Positions 1 through 8,556 of a DNA stretch of 64,000 nt are shown here, piece after piece. Each line of letters opens with the position of its first letter. Position 1 is the stretch's first letter. The DNA comes from Paraburkholderia phenoliruptrix (GTDB lineage: Bacteria > Pseudomonadota > Gammaproteobacteria > Burkholderiales > Burkholderiaceae): assembly GCF_902859825.1 (NCBI RefSeq), contig NZ_CADIKB010000029.1:25199-89198 (forward strand), written 5' to 3'. Made by a program: the position numbers and the translations under genes. A model generated the notes under the pieces. It made no database searches. It was not told the origin of the DNA and was given only the letters and a program-made list of their open reading frames with translations.

Positions 1-1463
1 GCAAGTTCGTGCAAGCGCCGCATGCCGTCGCGGATCCAGTGCAGCAAGCCGCCGTTGCCGGCCTCGCCGCTCGTGGACGGCGCGAGCAGCATCTTTTCGC
101 TTTCGTGATGAACGGAGAGCAGCCGGCACATTTCGCGCGCCACTTCCGGACGCCGCGCGAGGATGGGTGTCAGCGCCTCCTTGTCGAGCCGGAACACCGT
201 GGCGCGCGTCAACGCGCGCACGATCACGCCGGTGCGCACGCCGGCGAGTATTCCGGACTGCCCGACCGAATCGCCCGGCGCAAGCCGGCGCAATTCGAGC
301 TCGCTGCCTTCGTTCGGCACGACGGCTTTCGCCACGCCGCGCGCCAGAATGTGCAATTCGTGACCGCCTTCGTCGGCGGCGTTGTAAATGGTCTCGCCGG
401 TATCGAACTCGTGTGGTGTCAGCCGCGCGGCGAGCTCGGCGATTTCGGCGTCGTCGAGCGTGTGGAAAATCAGCACGTTGCGCAGCAGCCTTGCTTTTTC
501 GTCGAAGTTTTCGCCCGTCGGCTCGGCAACCGACAACGGCCGCAGCACCACGCCGCGCGACAGCAAATGCCGGTGCGCGAGGTCGTACAGATCGTTGCGC
601 ACGCCAATCTTCTTCGTCCACGCATCGACGTAACAGACAATCTCGTACTCGATCGCGTCGTTGGTCGCGCGCTTCACGCTCACGAGCGGCTTAGGCTCGG
701 CCAGCACGTCCGGCGAACTCGCGGCCGCGTGCGCGAGCGCCTGCAACACCGTCGCGGGCCGGATGGAGGGCTTCACAGGCAGCACCACACTCACGCCGTG
801 CGTATGCATCGGCTGATTGGCGTTCACGATATTCGTGCGTGCCGCCGCGCTGTTGGGAATCACGACGATGTTGCCCTGCGCGTTGAGCAGGCTCGTCGCG
901 CGCCAGTTGCTCTCCACCACCCTGCCTTCCACTTCGCCGATCGTGATCCAGTCGCCGATACGGAACGGCTGCGTCGCATTCAGCACGACGCCTGAAAATA
1001 CGTCGTTCAATGTGCTTTGAATGGCGAGGCCGAGCACCACCGCCACCGCACCGGAGGTCGCCAGAAGCCCGCGCACCGGCAGTTGCAGCACGAATGCAAT
1101 CGCGCCGACCGCGGCGGCGAGAAACACCAGCGCGCCGAGCACGTCCTGAAAGAGGCGTTCCTTGTGCCACGTCTCGGGCAGCACCAGTCGATCGAGCACG
1201 ACCGTGAGCAGCCGCGCGCCTTGGAGCCACCACACGACTTCGAGAATCTGCGCGAGCAGATGGTGCACCGGCTCGCCGGGCCAGGGCGCCTCGCGCAGCG
1301 GGTTCATGCCGTGGCTGAACAGCACGTAGCTCGACAGGCCGAACATCAGTGCGCGCAACGCGAGCCGCGCCTCTGCGCCGCGCCGGCCCATGAAGCGCCA
1401 GGCGAGGAAGTCGAGAACCAGAATGCCGAGCCCATAGAGCACGCCATCGGTCAGAGTCGGCAT
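1..1463 (-). CDS. MscS-family mechanosensitive channel with C-terminal cyclic-nucleotide-binding domain (partial)
   Basis: An inner-membrane small-conductance mechanosensitive or gated channel. The start is the ATG at 1463; the frame stays open through 487 codons and leaves the window on the left, so the C-terminus is missing. About four hydrophobic helices lie in residues 1-165. They include the glycine/alanine-rich pore-lining helix typical of MscS (around residues 135-160, 'TSGAVAVVLGLAIQSTLNDV'), followed by the beta domain ('GDWITIGEVEGRVVES') and the 'VVIPNS' motif. From about residue 330 a cNMP-binding fold appears ('LHILARGVAKAVV', then the 'RRLAPGDSVGQSGILAG' phosphate-binding-cassette-like segment). 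MscS-cNMP fusions are a known architecture, but the ligand cannot be told from sequence. The next gene (amidohydrolase) is on the same strand and lies upstream, 61 bases away. Confidence 0.85.
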   Translation of the reverse strand, partial: MPTLTDGVLYGLGILVLDFLAWRFMGRRGAEARLALRALMFGLSSYVLFSHGMNPLREAPWPGEPVHHLLAQILEVVWWLQGARLLTVVLDRLVLPETWHKERLFQDVLGALVFLAAAVGAIAFVLQLPVRGLLATSGAVAVVLGLAIQSTLNDVFSGVVLNATQPFRIGDWITIGEVEGRVVESNWRATSLLNAQGNIVVIPNSAAARTNIVNANQPMHTHGVSVVLPVKPSIRPATVLQALAHAAASSPDVLAEPKPLVSVKRATNDAIEYEIVCYVDAWTKKIGVRNDLYDLAHRHLLSRGVVLRPLSVAEPTGENFDEKARLLRNVLIFHTLDDAEIAELAARLTPHEFDTGETIYNAADEGGHELHILARGVAKAVVPNEGSELELRRLAPGDSVGQSGILAGVRTGVIVRALTRATVFRLDKEALTPILARRPEVAREMCRLLSVHHESEKMLLAPSTSGEAGNGGLLHWIRDGMRRLHEL

Positions 1464-1524
1464 GAGGGTTCCCGCTTGCAATGAAGCATTCAGAGGCGCT
1501 GTAGGCGCGCGGTGTGCACGGTGT

Positions 1525-3396
1525 TCAGAACGCGAAGCAGCTGCAGCCGAGCGCGCCCCAGAAGCCGTTCGAATCGCTGACGGGCACGTTCTTGCGCCAT
1601 GCAAAGCCGTGCGCGTGCGCATGCACGCGGCACAGATTCACGCAGCCGTCCGCACAGGCGATGGCCATCGGCTTGTAGCGGCTGTAGCCGCCGAACTCCG
1701 CGACCGGCGACCACGACGGGCTCACCGGCAGATCGGGCGGCGCGAGCGGCGCGAACTCGTCGGCTGCGTAGACGACCTTGCCGCCCACCACCGTCAGCAC
1801 CGACTCGAGGTACTTGATGCTGGTTTCGTCGACGGTGAAATAGTCGTCGGTGAGCACCGCGAAGTCCGCGAACTGGCCCGGCACGAGCGCGCCCTTGCGG
1901 TCGTCCTCGTTCGAAAACCACGCGCTGCCCACCGTGTAGCGGCGCAACGCCTCCATACGGTCCAGCCGGTTCGCGCTCGAATACATCGCCGTGCCGCCCA
2001 CCGTCTTGCCCGAGACCATCCAGTACAGCGAGACGAACGGATTGAAGCTCGCGACGCGCGTGGCGTCGGTGCCGGCGCCGACGGGCAGGCCGGCGTCGAG
2101 CATCTGGCGGATCGGCGGCGTGTGTTTGACGGCTTCTTCGCCGTATTGCTGGATGAAGTACTCGCCCTGATAAGCCATGCGATGCTGGATCGCAATGCCG
2201 CCGCCCAGCGCGCGAATGCGCTCGATGTTCTTCTGCGTGATGGTTTCGCAATGGTCGAAGAACCAGCGCAGGCCGTTAAACGGAATGTCGGCGTTCACGC
2301 GCTCGAACACGTTCAGGAAGCGCTCGATCGACTCGTTATAGGTGGCGTGCAGGCGGAACGGCCAGCGGTTCGCGACGAGAAGCCGTACGACGGCCTCGAG
2401 TTCGGCTTCGAGCGTGTCGGGCAGATCGGGGCGCGGCTCAAGGAAGTCCTCGAAATCCGCCGCCGAAAACACCAGCATTTCGCCCGCGCCGTTCACGCGC
2501 AGGAAATCGTCGCCCTCGCCCGGCTTCGTCATCTTCACCCACTTCGCGAAGTCCTCGATCTCTTTCTTCGCGTTCTGCGTGAACAGGTTGTAGGCGATCC
2601 GCACGGTCAGCTCATTGCGTTTGGCCATGTCCATGATGACCGCGTAGTCGTCCGGATAGGCCTGATAGCCGCCGCCCGCGTCGATGGCGCTCGTCACGCC
2701 GAGCCGGTTCAGCTCGCGCATGAAGTGGCGCGTCGAGTTGCGCTGATCGTCGGGCGCGAGCTTGGGGCCTTTCGCGAGTGTCGCGTACAAGAGGCCGGCG
2801 TTGGGCCGCGCGATCAGCATGCCGGTCGGATTGCCGCGCTTGTCGCGCTGAATCTCGCCGCCAGGCGGATTGGGCGTGTCCTTCGTGTAGCCGACCGCGC
2901 GCAGCGCCGCCGCATTCAGCAGCGCGCTGTCATAGAGATGCAGGATGAAGACGGGCGTGTCCGGCGCGATCGCGTTGATTTCTTCGAGCGTCGGGCCGCG
3001 CCGCTCGGCGAACTGGAATTCGTTCCAGCCGCCCACCACGCGAACCCACTGCGGCGCCGGTGTGCGCGTCACCTGCCTGCGCAGCATGTCGAGCGCGTCG
3101 GCGAGCGAAGGCACGCCGTCCCAGCGCAGCTCCATGTTGAAGTTCAGGCCGCCGCGAATGATGTGCAGATGCGAGTCGTTGAGACCTGGAATGACGGTAC
3201 GGCCTTTCAGGTCGATGTGGCGCGTGGCGTCGTTCACGTGGCGCATCACGGCCTCGCGCGAGCCGGCGGCGACGATGCGGCCGTTCGCGACGGCAAGCGA
3301 ATCGGCGAACGAGCGCTTGTCGTCCTGCGTCGCGATCTTGCCGTTGAAGAAAACGACCTCGGCCGGGGTGAATCCGGAAGACAGGTCCTGGGACAT
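1525..3396 (-). CDS. Amidohydrolase family 3 (YtcJ-like), 623 aa
   Basis: A predicted metal-dependent hydrolase of the amidohydrolase superfamily, YtcJ/exoenzyme-regulatory type. An N-terminal beta-sandwich (residues 12-70, 'VVFFNGKIATQDD') leads into the metal-binding HxH motif (His76/His78 in 'GLNDSHLHIIRGG'). Later features are a buried 'FDHCE' segment and the 'GAGTDATR' Asp motif, the usual catalytic Asp region. The substrate is unknown. The protein ends in a tail of about 45 residues holding five cysteines and a HAHAH cluster ('CADGCVNLC', 'GCSC'), which is not part of the catalytic barrel. The start ATG at 3396 lies only weakly behind a purine-rich site. It may be co-transcribed with the MscS gene, which follows on the same strand. 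Confidence 0.88.
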   Translation of the reverse strand: MSQDLSSGFTPAEVVFFNGKIATQDDKRSFADSLAVANGRIVAAGSREAVMRHVNDATRHIDLKGRTVIPGLNDSHLHIIRGGLNFNMELRWDGVPSLADALDMLRRQVTRTPAPQWVRVVGGWNEFQFAERRGPTLEEINAIAPDTPVFILHLYDSALLNAAALRAVGYTKDTPNPPGGEIQRDKRGNPTGMLIARPNAGLLYATLAKGPKLAPDDQRNSTRHFMRELNRLGVTSAIDAGGGYQAYPDDYAVIMDMAKRNELTVRIAYNLFTQNAKKEIEDFAKWVKMTKPGEGDDFLRVNGAGEMLVFSAADFEDFLEPRPDLPDTLEAELEAVVRLLVANRWPFRLHATYNESIERFLNVFERVNADIPFNGLRWFFDHCETITQKNIERIRALGGGIAIQHRMAYQGEYFIQQYGEEAVKHTPPIRQMLDAGLPVGAGTDATRVASFNPFVSLYWMVSGKTVGGTAMYSSANRLDRMEALRRYTVGSAWFSNEDDRKGALVPGQFADFAVLTDDYFTVDETSIKYLESVLTVVGGKVVYAADEFAPLAPPDLPVSPSWSPVAEFGGYSRYKPMAIACADGCVNLCRVHAHAHGFAWRKNVPVSDSNGFWGALGCSCFAF

Positions 3397-3695
3397 GACG
3401 GGCTCCGTATGGGAAAGGACAGGCAGACTGAGGCGACGTGCGGCGCGCGCCCGCCGGGCGGGTCGCGCTGGGTGTCGAATGTGGGAGGCAGTCTATCGGC
3501 GTGCTTTGGCCGCGTCCTTGTCGAAGCCCTTAATAGTTCTTAAAAGTGCTGTGGGTGAAAAACCGCGGGGCGCCTACGCGCCACGCGCCTGCCGGCATCA
3601 GGTTCGAGATGCGTTCGCTGTGCGATCAGGACAGCGGCGGCGGCGTGAGTGCAGGACTGCTCTAAACGGGGCGACGACCCGGAACGCGAAGCTTT

Positions 3696-3736
3696 CTGAA
3701 AATTCTTTTGATTCAGTGGGTTAGCCAAATTTTCAG
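3696..3736. repeat. Inverted repeat upstream of the type VI cluster
   Basis: CTGAAAATT at 3696-3704 is mirrored exactly by AATTTTCAG at 3728-3736, with 23 bases between. The AT-rich stretch stands out from its GC-rich surroundings and lies just before the type VI cluster. It could be a protein-binding site, a cruciform or a boundary scar; nothing visible decides between these. Confidence 0.4.
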
Positions 3737-3743
3737 CCAGCAA

Positions 3744-3845
3744 ATGTCTGACACGTCTGTTACGAACCCACGACTGTCGACGTCACTCGAACCCGAGAAC
3801 CGGATCGACCTTGCCACCATGCTGACCGGCCTCGGACTGGTGTAA
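3744..3845 (+). CDS. Possible 33-residue peptide or gene remnant
   Basis: ATG at 3744 to TAA at 3845, ending in 'RIDLATMLTGLGLV'. There is no convincing ribosome-binding site and no recognisable family. The hydrophobic, regular C-terminal part could be the remnant of a longer gene lost when the vgrG cluster arrived. It is recorded because it is the only plausible frame in the gap. Confidence 0.2.
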   Translation: MSDTSVTNPRLSTSLEPENRIDLATMLTGLGLV

Positions 3846-4019
3846 AGCGGGCGTTCATGAGGGAGACGGGGATCTGTTATCGCCCCGGCCGGCTCTCATC
3901 AACAGCTTCGCGGCGCCAACTGTGAATCGTTGCCGAATTCAGATCAGTCTGATACCACTTCGCGTCAACGGTCCATTAGGATCCCGTAGGATATCTGCAG
4001 ACGTTTGACAGGGGGTTCC

Positions 4020-6392
4020 TTGACTCAAAGTACGGCCATTTCGGACGCGACTGCGCGCGCGGGGGTCAACATCCACCAGTTCTACAGCCTCGACCTCATG
4101 GGGGCGCCCGCCGCAGCGCTCGCGGACATCTACGAGTTCGACGGCGAGCGCGGTATCGGCGAGCCGACCCGGTACACGATCCAGTTTACCCATCCCCGCC
4201 CTGACCTGTCGCGCAACGAGTTTCTGAACCGGATGGGCGCATTCGTGATCCAGCCGCCGCCGCGTAGCCGCTGGAGCCAGCCCGAAGCCGCGCGGCGCAT
4301 CCAGGGCGTAGTCACGGGCTTCGCGCAGAAAGGTACCAACCGCGACCAGTCGCTCTACGAAATCGCGCTGGAATCCCGCCTGGCGTTGTTGCGCAATGCG
4401 CCGAAATGCCGGTTCTTCGTGGATATGAAGACTCCCGAAATTATCGAGCAGATCCTGCGGGAGCACGAGTTCAACAAGATCTTCGCTGACTTCGAATTCA
4501 GGCTCCGCCGGACGTATCGCAAGCGCAGCTTCGTCATGCAGTGGGGCGAAGACGACCTCGCGTTCATTACAAGGCTCTGCCGCCGTTCGGGCATCTGGTT
4601 CGTGTGCGAGGAAGGCGAGCGCTGTGAACTGGTGCGCTTTGGCGACGACTATGCGCACTATCGGCGTGACCCTACCCGCCTGACATCGGTCTACCGCTCG
4701 TACAGCGGTCTCGAAACCGGTGGCGAGGAATCTGTCAGCGAGCTCGAGATGCGCGCGAAGACCTTGCCGACAACGTACGCGGTGCGCACGTTCAGCACCG
4801 AAGCCGCTGTATCCGAGCCGATCGAGGCGACCAGTCCGATCCGCGAGGACCGCACCACGTATGGCGAGGCGTATACGTGGGGAACGCCGAACCTGGGCGA
4901 GGAGGAGGCAAAAGAAGAGGCCGAATTGCGCCGTGAGGCGGCGCTCGCCCAGCAGATCGAGTATCACGGCGTATGCGACATGCTGGACCTTACGGCCGGC
5001 AGCGTACTGAAACTGTCGAACCGGGAGTTGCCGGACGCGAAGCATGGGCTGCTGGTGGTTCGGATGACGTGCCGCGCGTCGCGCAAGCAGGCGTATCAGG
5101 TGAAGTTCGACGCGATTCCATCCGACCGTCAGTACCGGCTGTCCTTGAAGGAAGACGCATGGCCGAAGGTTCACGGGGTCATCACGGGAACGGTCGCGTC
5201 CTCGGGCGGCTGGCGGGACCCGTATCTGGACAGACAGGGGGAGTACATCGTCCATCTCCATTCGGATCGCGAGACGCGTACGCCTGGACTCCAAAGCTGC
5301 CCGATGCGATTGGCCAAGCCGTTCGCGGGACCGGGCCAGACCGGTTTCCACTTCGGGTTGGTCGAGGGCACGGTGGTCGGCGTAAGCTTCCTTTGGGGCT
5401 GCGTGGATCTGCCGTTCATCAGCCACGTACTCCACACCAGCCAACACACGGACCCCATCGTGGCAGGTGTCCCGTGGGGTAGGCGCAATACGATCCGAAC
5501 GCGGTCTAACAACACGTTGGAGATGGACGACCGGCAGGGGCGCGAACACATCAAGATTGCTACCGAGCACGGCAAGACTCAACTGAACCTGGGCTACACG
5601 GTCGACCGGAACAACACCGACCGGGGCGAAGGGTTCGAGCTCCGCTCGGACTTGAAGGGTCATGTGCGTGCAGGTGGCGGGATGTTGGTCTCGACGGACG
5701 CCCAACCAGTCGCACGCGGGCGCCTGACGGACATGGAACCGGCGACGGACCAATTCCGGCTCACGCAGACGCAGGCAAAGGAACTCGCTGACGTGGCCCG
5801 GGCGGCACAGGCGGAGATCGCGGATCTGAGGGCGGAAAACGCATGGCTGAAAGACGAACTGACCGGCCTGAAACAGGCCGTGATAGCGCTGTCCGCGCCC
5901 AACGGAATAGGCATGGCGACACCGGATCGCGTGCTGGTCTCCGCTGGCAAGGACGTGAGCGTGACGACGTCCTCAAAGTTTAATGTCAGCGCGATCAGGC
6001 ACGTCGCGATCGCGGCGGGCGAAGTGCTGTCCTTGTTCGCGCACCGGCTCGGCATCAAACTGTTTGCGGCGCGCGGCAAGGTCCAGATACAGGCGCAGAG
6101 CGACGAAATCAGCATCGCGTCGGAACAGGACACGACTATCACCAGTTCGAAGGGGCGTGTCGTCATCGAGGCGAAGAAAGAACTGTTGCTCAAGTGCGGC
6201 GGCTCCGACTTACGCATGACCGCCAGCGGAATCGAGGACGGGACACCGGGCGACCGTAAATGGCGCGCGGCTGCCTACGATCGCAGCGGTCCGGCGAGCC
6301 TGTCAGCCGAGCTGCCGGTGCTCCCGGTCCCCGCAGAGACGGAATGCGCGTTGCGCGCGAGCCGTGCCGGTGTGCCTTTCGCGCGGATGTAA
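4020..6392 (+). CDS. vgrG: Type VI secretion tip protein VgrG
   Basis: A spike protein of the type VI secretion system that trimerises at the tip of the Hcp tube and carries effectors out. The preferred start is TTG at 4020, behind a GGGGG ribosome-binding site (4011-4015), giving 790 aa; a TTG at 4005 is also in frame. The order of parts is as in the family: gp27-like region (residues about 15-370), gp5-like OB-fold ('HGVITGTVASSGG' onward), a short coiled coil ('AEIADLRAENAWLKDEL', about 595-620), and a DUF2345-type beta region ('VLVSAGKDVSVTTSSK') near the end. No tss core genes are visible in the window, so this is an orphan vgrG cluster loading the lipase effector downstream. Confidence 0.93.
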   Translation: MTQSTAISDATARAGVNIHQFYSLDLMGAPAAALADIYEFDGERGIGEPTRYTIQFTHPRPDLSRNEFLNRMGAFVIQPPPRSRWSQPEAARRIQGVVTGFAQKGTNRDQSLYEIALESRLALLRNAPKCRFFVDMKTPEIIEQILREHEFNKIFADFEFRLRRTYRKRSFVMQWGEDDLAFITRLCRRSGIWFVCEEGERCELVRFGDDYAHYRRDPTRLTSVYRSYSGLETGGEESVSELEMRAKTLPTTYAVRTFSTEAAVSEPIEATSPIREDRTTYGEAYTWGTPNLGEEEAKEEAELRREAALAQQIEYHGVCDMLDLTAGSVLKLSNRELPDAKHGLLVVRMTCRASRKQAYQVKFDAIPSDRQYRLSLKEDAWPKVHGVITGTVASSGGWRDPYLDRQGEYIVHLHSDRETRTPGLQSCPMRLAKPFAGPGQTGFHFGLVEGTVVGVSFLWGCVDLPFISHVLHTSQHTDPIVAGVPWGRRNTIRTRSNNTLEMDDRQGREHIKIATEHGKTQLNLGYTVDRNNTDRGEGFELRSDLKGHVRAGGGMLVSTDAQPVARGRLTDMEPATDQFRLTQTQAKELADVARAAQAEIADLRAENAWLKDELTGLKQAVIALSAPNGIGMATPDRVLVSAGKDVSVTTSSKFNVSAIRHVAIAAGEVLSLFAHRLGIKLFAARGKVQIQAQSDEISIASEQDTTITSSKGRVVIEAKKELLLKCGGSDLRMTASGIEDGTPGDRKWRAAAYDRSGPASLSAELPVLPVPAETECALRASRAGVPFARM

Positions 6393-6416
6393 CCCCTCGT
6401 CAATAATCGAATCTCC

Positions 6417-7751
6417 ATGGCATTTAAACAGGACGATCCCTTACTAGATCGCTTTCGCGCCTAGTATGCCGAGTACAGAGCGACTCACCCGCGCATGCAA
6501 CTCTATGCGCTGCTCGACGTTGCGTCCGTGTCCGCCAACCGGCAGCGCCTTCTGTCAGACACGATCGGGGCGATGCCGCGCATACCCCTCTACGGCAGCA
6601 CCGGTCTGGACGATCTGGCGGCAACCGGGCCATTTCTGATCGTGTGTCCTGCCCCTGAGGGGGACGAGCCATTGCGCGCATACCGCTCACTTCTGAGGCT
6701 TGGCCGGGACGACGGTCGGTTCGTGTCGTGGCTATGGGCCACGCATGAGGTCGAACCGCTCATTGAACACTTGCAGACGCTGTTGCACGCGAGGCTCGGA
6801 ACAGCAGGCGAGGACGCGTGGTTCTTCTTTCATCAACCGGCCTACTTGCCCGTCTTGCACCGCACGTTGCCGGAGGGCACGCGGCGCTACCTGTTTGGCC
6901 CCTGCCTCGCGTGGTGGTGTCTGGACTATCGCAGCGAACTGGTTGAACTGGCGGGCGAGAACCTGCCGATCCCTGACGCATGGGAGGCGCTGCCGGTTCC
7001 CGACGAAGTAGTGGATGCGCTTCACCGCGCGGGCGCGCCCGTTCAGGTGCGGGCCTGGCTGCAACGTGTGCGCCCCGACGTGTTCGACGACCGCGACTAC
7101 CCGAACGATCAACTGCAGCAGGTCGCGCCGCTGGTCGAACAGGCATTCGGCTATGGCGTGACTGAAAAGACCGACCAGGGTGTCTATGTTGCGGCGGGTC
7201 TACTTTACGGCCCGCAGTACGACGATCATCCGGCATTGCAGGCAGCCCTTACGCAGTTCCGAAACGGAAAGACGGCGTTGATCGATGCCTACATGGCGCT
7301 GGGCGATGACGTCTGGCGGGAAGTTGCGGCAACCTCCAGGCAGCGTGCAGCAGAAGCTGCGGCTGAGGCGCGTCAAGCAAAGCTGCGGGAATACGGTCAC
7401 GCCACGTTGCGGGTCAAGATCATAAACGACACCCCAATCCGCAAGCGGACGATCGAGATTGAATCGACGCGCGGCCATTTTTCGACCAGCGCCAGCCTCG
7501 GTGATATCGATCCCCACGGATTTGAGCCGACTGAGCGCGTGATCGCGGCTGCGCGAATGCCGATTCCTGGAACGCGGGTTACCGTGAAATGGATTGGCCC
7601 GATGGGCGAGAACTCGGACGACGCCATGGTGGCAGGCGAGTTGCCCCGCGTCGAAGGCGAAGGACTCGCGATCGTCAAATTTGCGCGTAACTGGCGCGTC
7701 TACGTGAGCATGTATGCGGTGGAACCGAAGCCGGAAGCGCGGCTCTGGTAA
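6417..7751 (+). CDS. DUF4123 VgrG-adaptor/chaperone, N-terminus interrupted by an in-frame TAG
   Basis: DUF4123 proteins are adaptors that load effectors onto VgrG. The intact frame runs from ATG 6495 to 7751 (418 aa), with the DUF4123 core in residues 1-130 ('LYALLDVAS', 'DGRFVSWLWATHEVEPLIEHL', 'FFFHQPAYLPVLHRTLP') and a C-terminal beta-rich extension. Reading upstream in the same frame gives a natural-looking N-terminus from ATG 6417 ('MAFKQDDPLLDRFRA'), then TAG at 6462-6464, then ten residues leading into the ATG at 6495. That ATG has no good ribosome-binding site. Either translation restarts at 6495, or this is a recent nonsense mutation, or it is a base error. It follows vgrG by 24 bases (from 6417) and precedes the immunity/effector genes. 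Confidence 0.8.
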
Positions 7752-7876
7752 CTGAACAGGGCAACGATACGGGGAAGAAAGTGCTATCCCACTTGCAGTC
7801 CAGCCACGCAAAGCTGAGCAATTTTTCAGATGCCCAGGCAACTTGGCCGATCACCGTCACAAAGGAGAACCAGGCA

Positions 7877-8380
7877 ATGACGCGAATGGCGCGGATTTTC
7901 ATTGCGATGATGTTGAGCATGCTGGCCGCCTGTGCGACAGGCCAGCGGATGCACCATGTCGATGCCTCGGCCTGGAGTGCGAACTACACCGAGGACTATA
8001 TCCAGGACTTCTGGATTCAGACCGCTGATGGAAAAAACACCGGACTCAGCGGCGTCCAGGTCAAGGAATTCTCGGCAGGAGGAACAGGCGGCTCCGAATG
8101 CTGTTCGTTGATCCCCGGCGTAGGCCAGACCATCAAGGTTGTGTGGCGCGTCGGCGGTCATCAGGAGGACGAGTCCACATGGAAGACCTATAGCCGCGAT
8201 GTCGAGGTCAAAGGAGCAATGCCTACTCAACCACAATCGCACAGCTATCTGATCGTCCGTTTCTTTCCTGATCATGAAGTTGAGGTCGAGCTATTTCCTT
8301 CGGCAGACTTGCGTCCCGAGAATCCGAGAGTGGACAAACTGTTTTCAGGCCAGCGCGTCATGCGGCACATAGGAGAATGA
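7877..8380 (+). CDS. DUF3304 lipoprotein, putative Tle1 immunity protein (copy 1)
   Basis: A predicted periplasmic lipoprotein of 167 aa. The start ATG 7877 has a strong site (AAAGGAG, 7861-7867). The signal peptide ends in the lipobox 'LAAC' (Cys18). It matches DUF3304, a family found beside DUF2235 lipase effectors and taken here as the cognate immunity protein (inference from family and position). Its first 110 residues differ from copy 2 (8557-9066) at only about six positions, while the last 55 or so residues differ at many. The stop codon overlaps the ATG of the decayed effector at 8377. Confidence 0.85.
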   Translation: MTRMARIFIAMMLSMLAACATGQRMHHVDASAWSANYTEDYIQDFWIQTADGKNTGLSGVQVKEFSAGGTGGSECCSLIPGVGQTIKVVWRVGGHQEDESTWKTYSRDVEVKGAMPTQPQSHSYLIVRFFPDHEVEVELFPSADLRPENPRVDKLFSGQRVMRHIGE

Positions 8381-8548
8381 CGATGCAGCACTGGATAACC
8401 GACGATCCGACGCACTTCCTGCGGTCGATGAAAACTGCAACGCCATTGCAGTGGAAGCTTTCCAACAGACGGCGTGCCGCGCTGGCCCCGCCCGAGCGCA
8501 GTCGGCGGCGAGCCCACCACGTAGCACATCCGCTTGCTGCGAAGGAAA
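8377..8548 (+). pseudogene. Decayed first copy of the Tle1/DUF2235 effector
   Basis: Starts like the intact effector at 9063: the same 'AGGAGA' site, then 'DDP-HFLRSMKTAT'. It is then stitched from three parts of that gene. 8377-8446 matches the head. 8448-8467 matches 9236-9255 (17 of 20 bases, the 'QKLSN' codons). 8469-8535 aligns without gaps to 9568-9634 (53 of 67 bases by hand count, in a different reading frame). Most of the effector, including the 'GFSRG' catalytic motif, is deleted. The frame happens to stay open into the next lipoprotein, so a naive start at 8377 would add about 60 false residues to that protein. Confidence 0.8.
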
Positions 8549-8556
8549 ACCAGGCA

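Larger units (their letters stand above)
3397..4019. other. Intergenic region between amidohydrolase and vgrG
   Basis: About 620 bases without a confident gene. It holds the promoter side of the amidohydrolase, a 9-bp perfect inverted repeat (3696-3704 with 3728-3736) and a possible 33-codon frame (3744-3845). Long frames on the minus strand here lack a sensible start and look like chance. Confidence 0.6.

Noticed and set aside
9..995. Long plus-strand open frame opposite the MscS channel gene
   Set aside because: It mirrors the codons of a clearly recognisable channel on the minus strand and has the His/Arg/Ala-rich composition of antisense GC-rich DNA.
1462..3543. 693-codon plus-strand frame opposite the amidohydrolase
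   Set aside because: The minus-strand protein has conserved motifs across its full length; the plus-strand reading has none.
3529..3546. CTTAAT-N4-CTTAAA upstream of the amidohydrolase as a third PmrA box
   Set aside because: The period is 10 bases, not the 11 needed, and the halves differ from the two identical boxes near the hopanoid genes.
3540..3743. 67-codon minus-strand frame in the gap before vgrG
   Set aside because: It starts only at a TTG without a ribosome-binding site and has no protein-like pattern.
3939..5753. 604-codon minus-strand frame opposite vgrG
   Set aside because: VgrG is unmistakable on the plus strand; the other reading is antisense shadow.
8377..8556. N-terminal extension of immunity copy 2 from ATG 8377
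   Set aside because: These residues come from the decayed effector, and an internal ribosome-binding site and signal peptide start at 8557.
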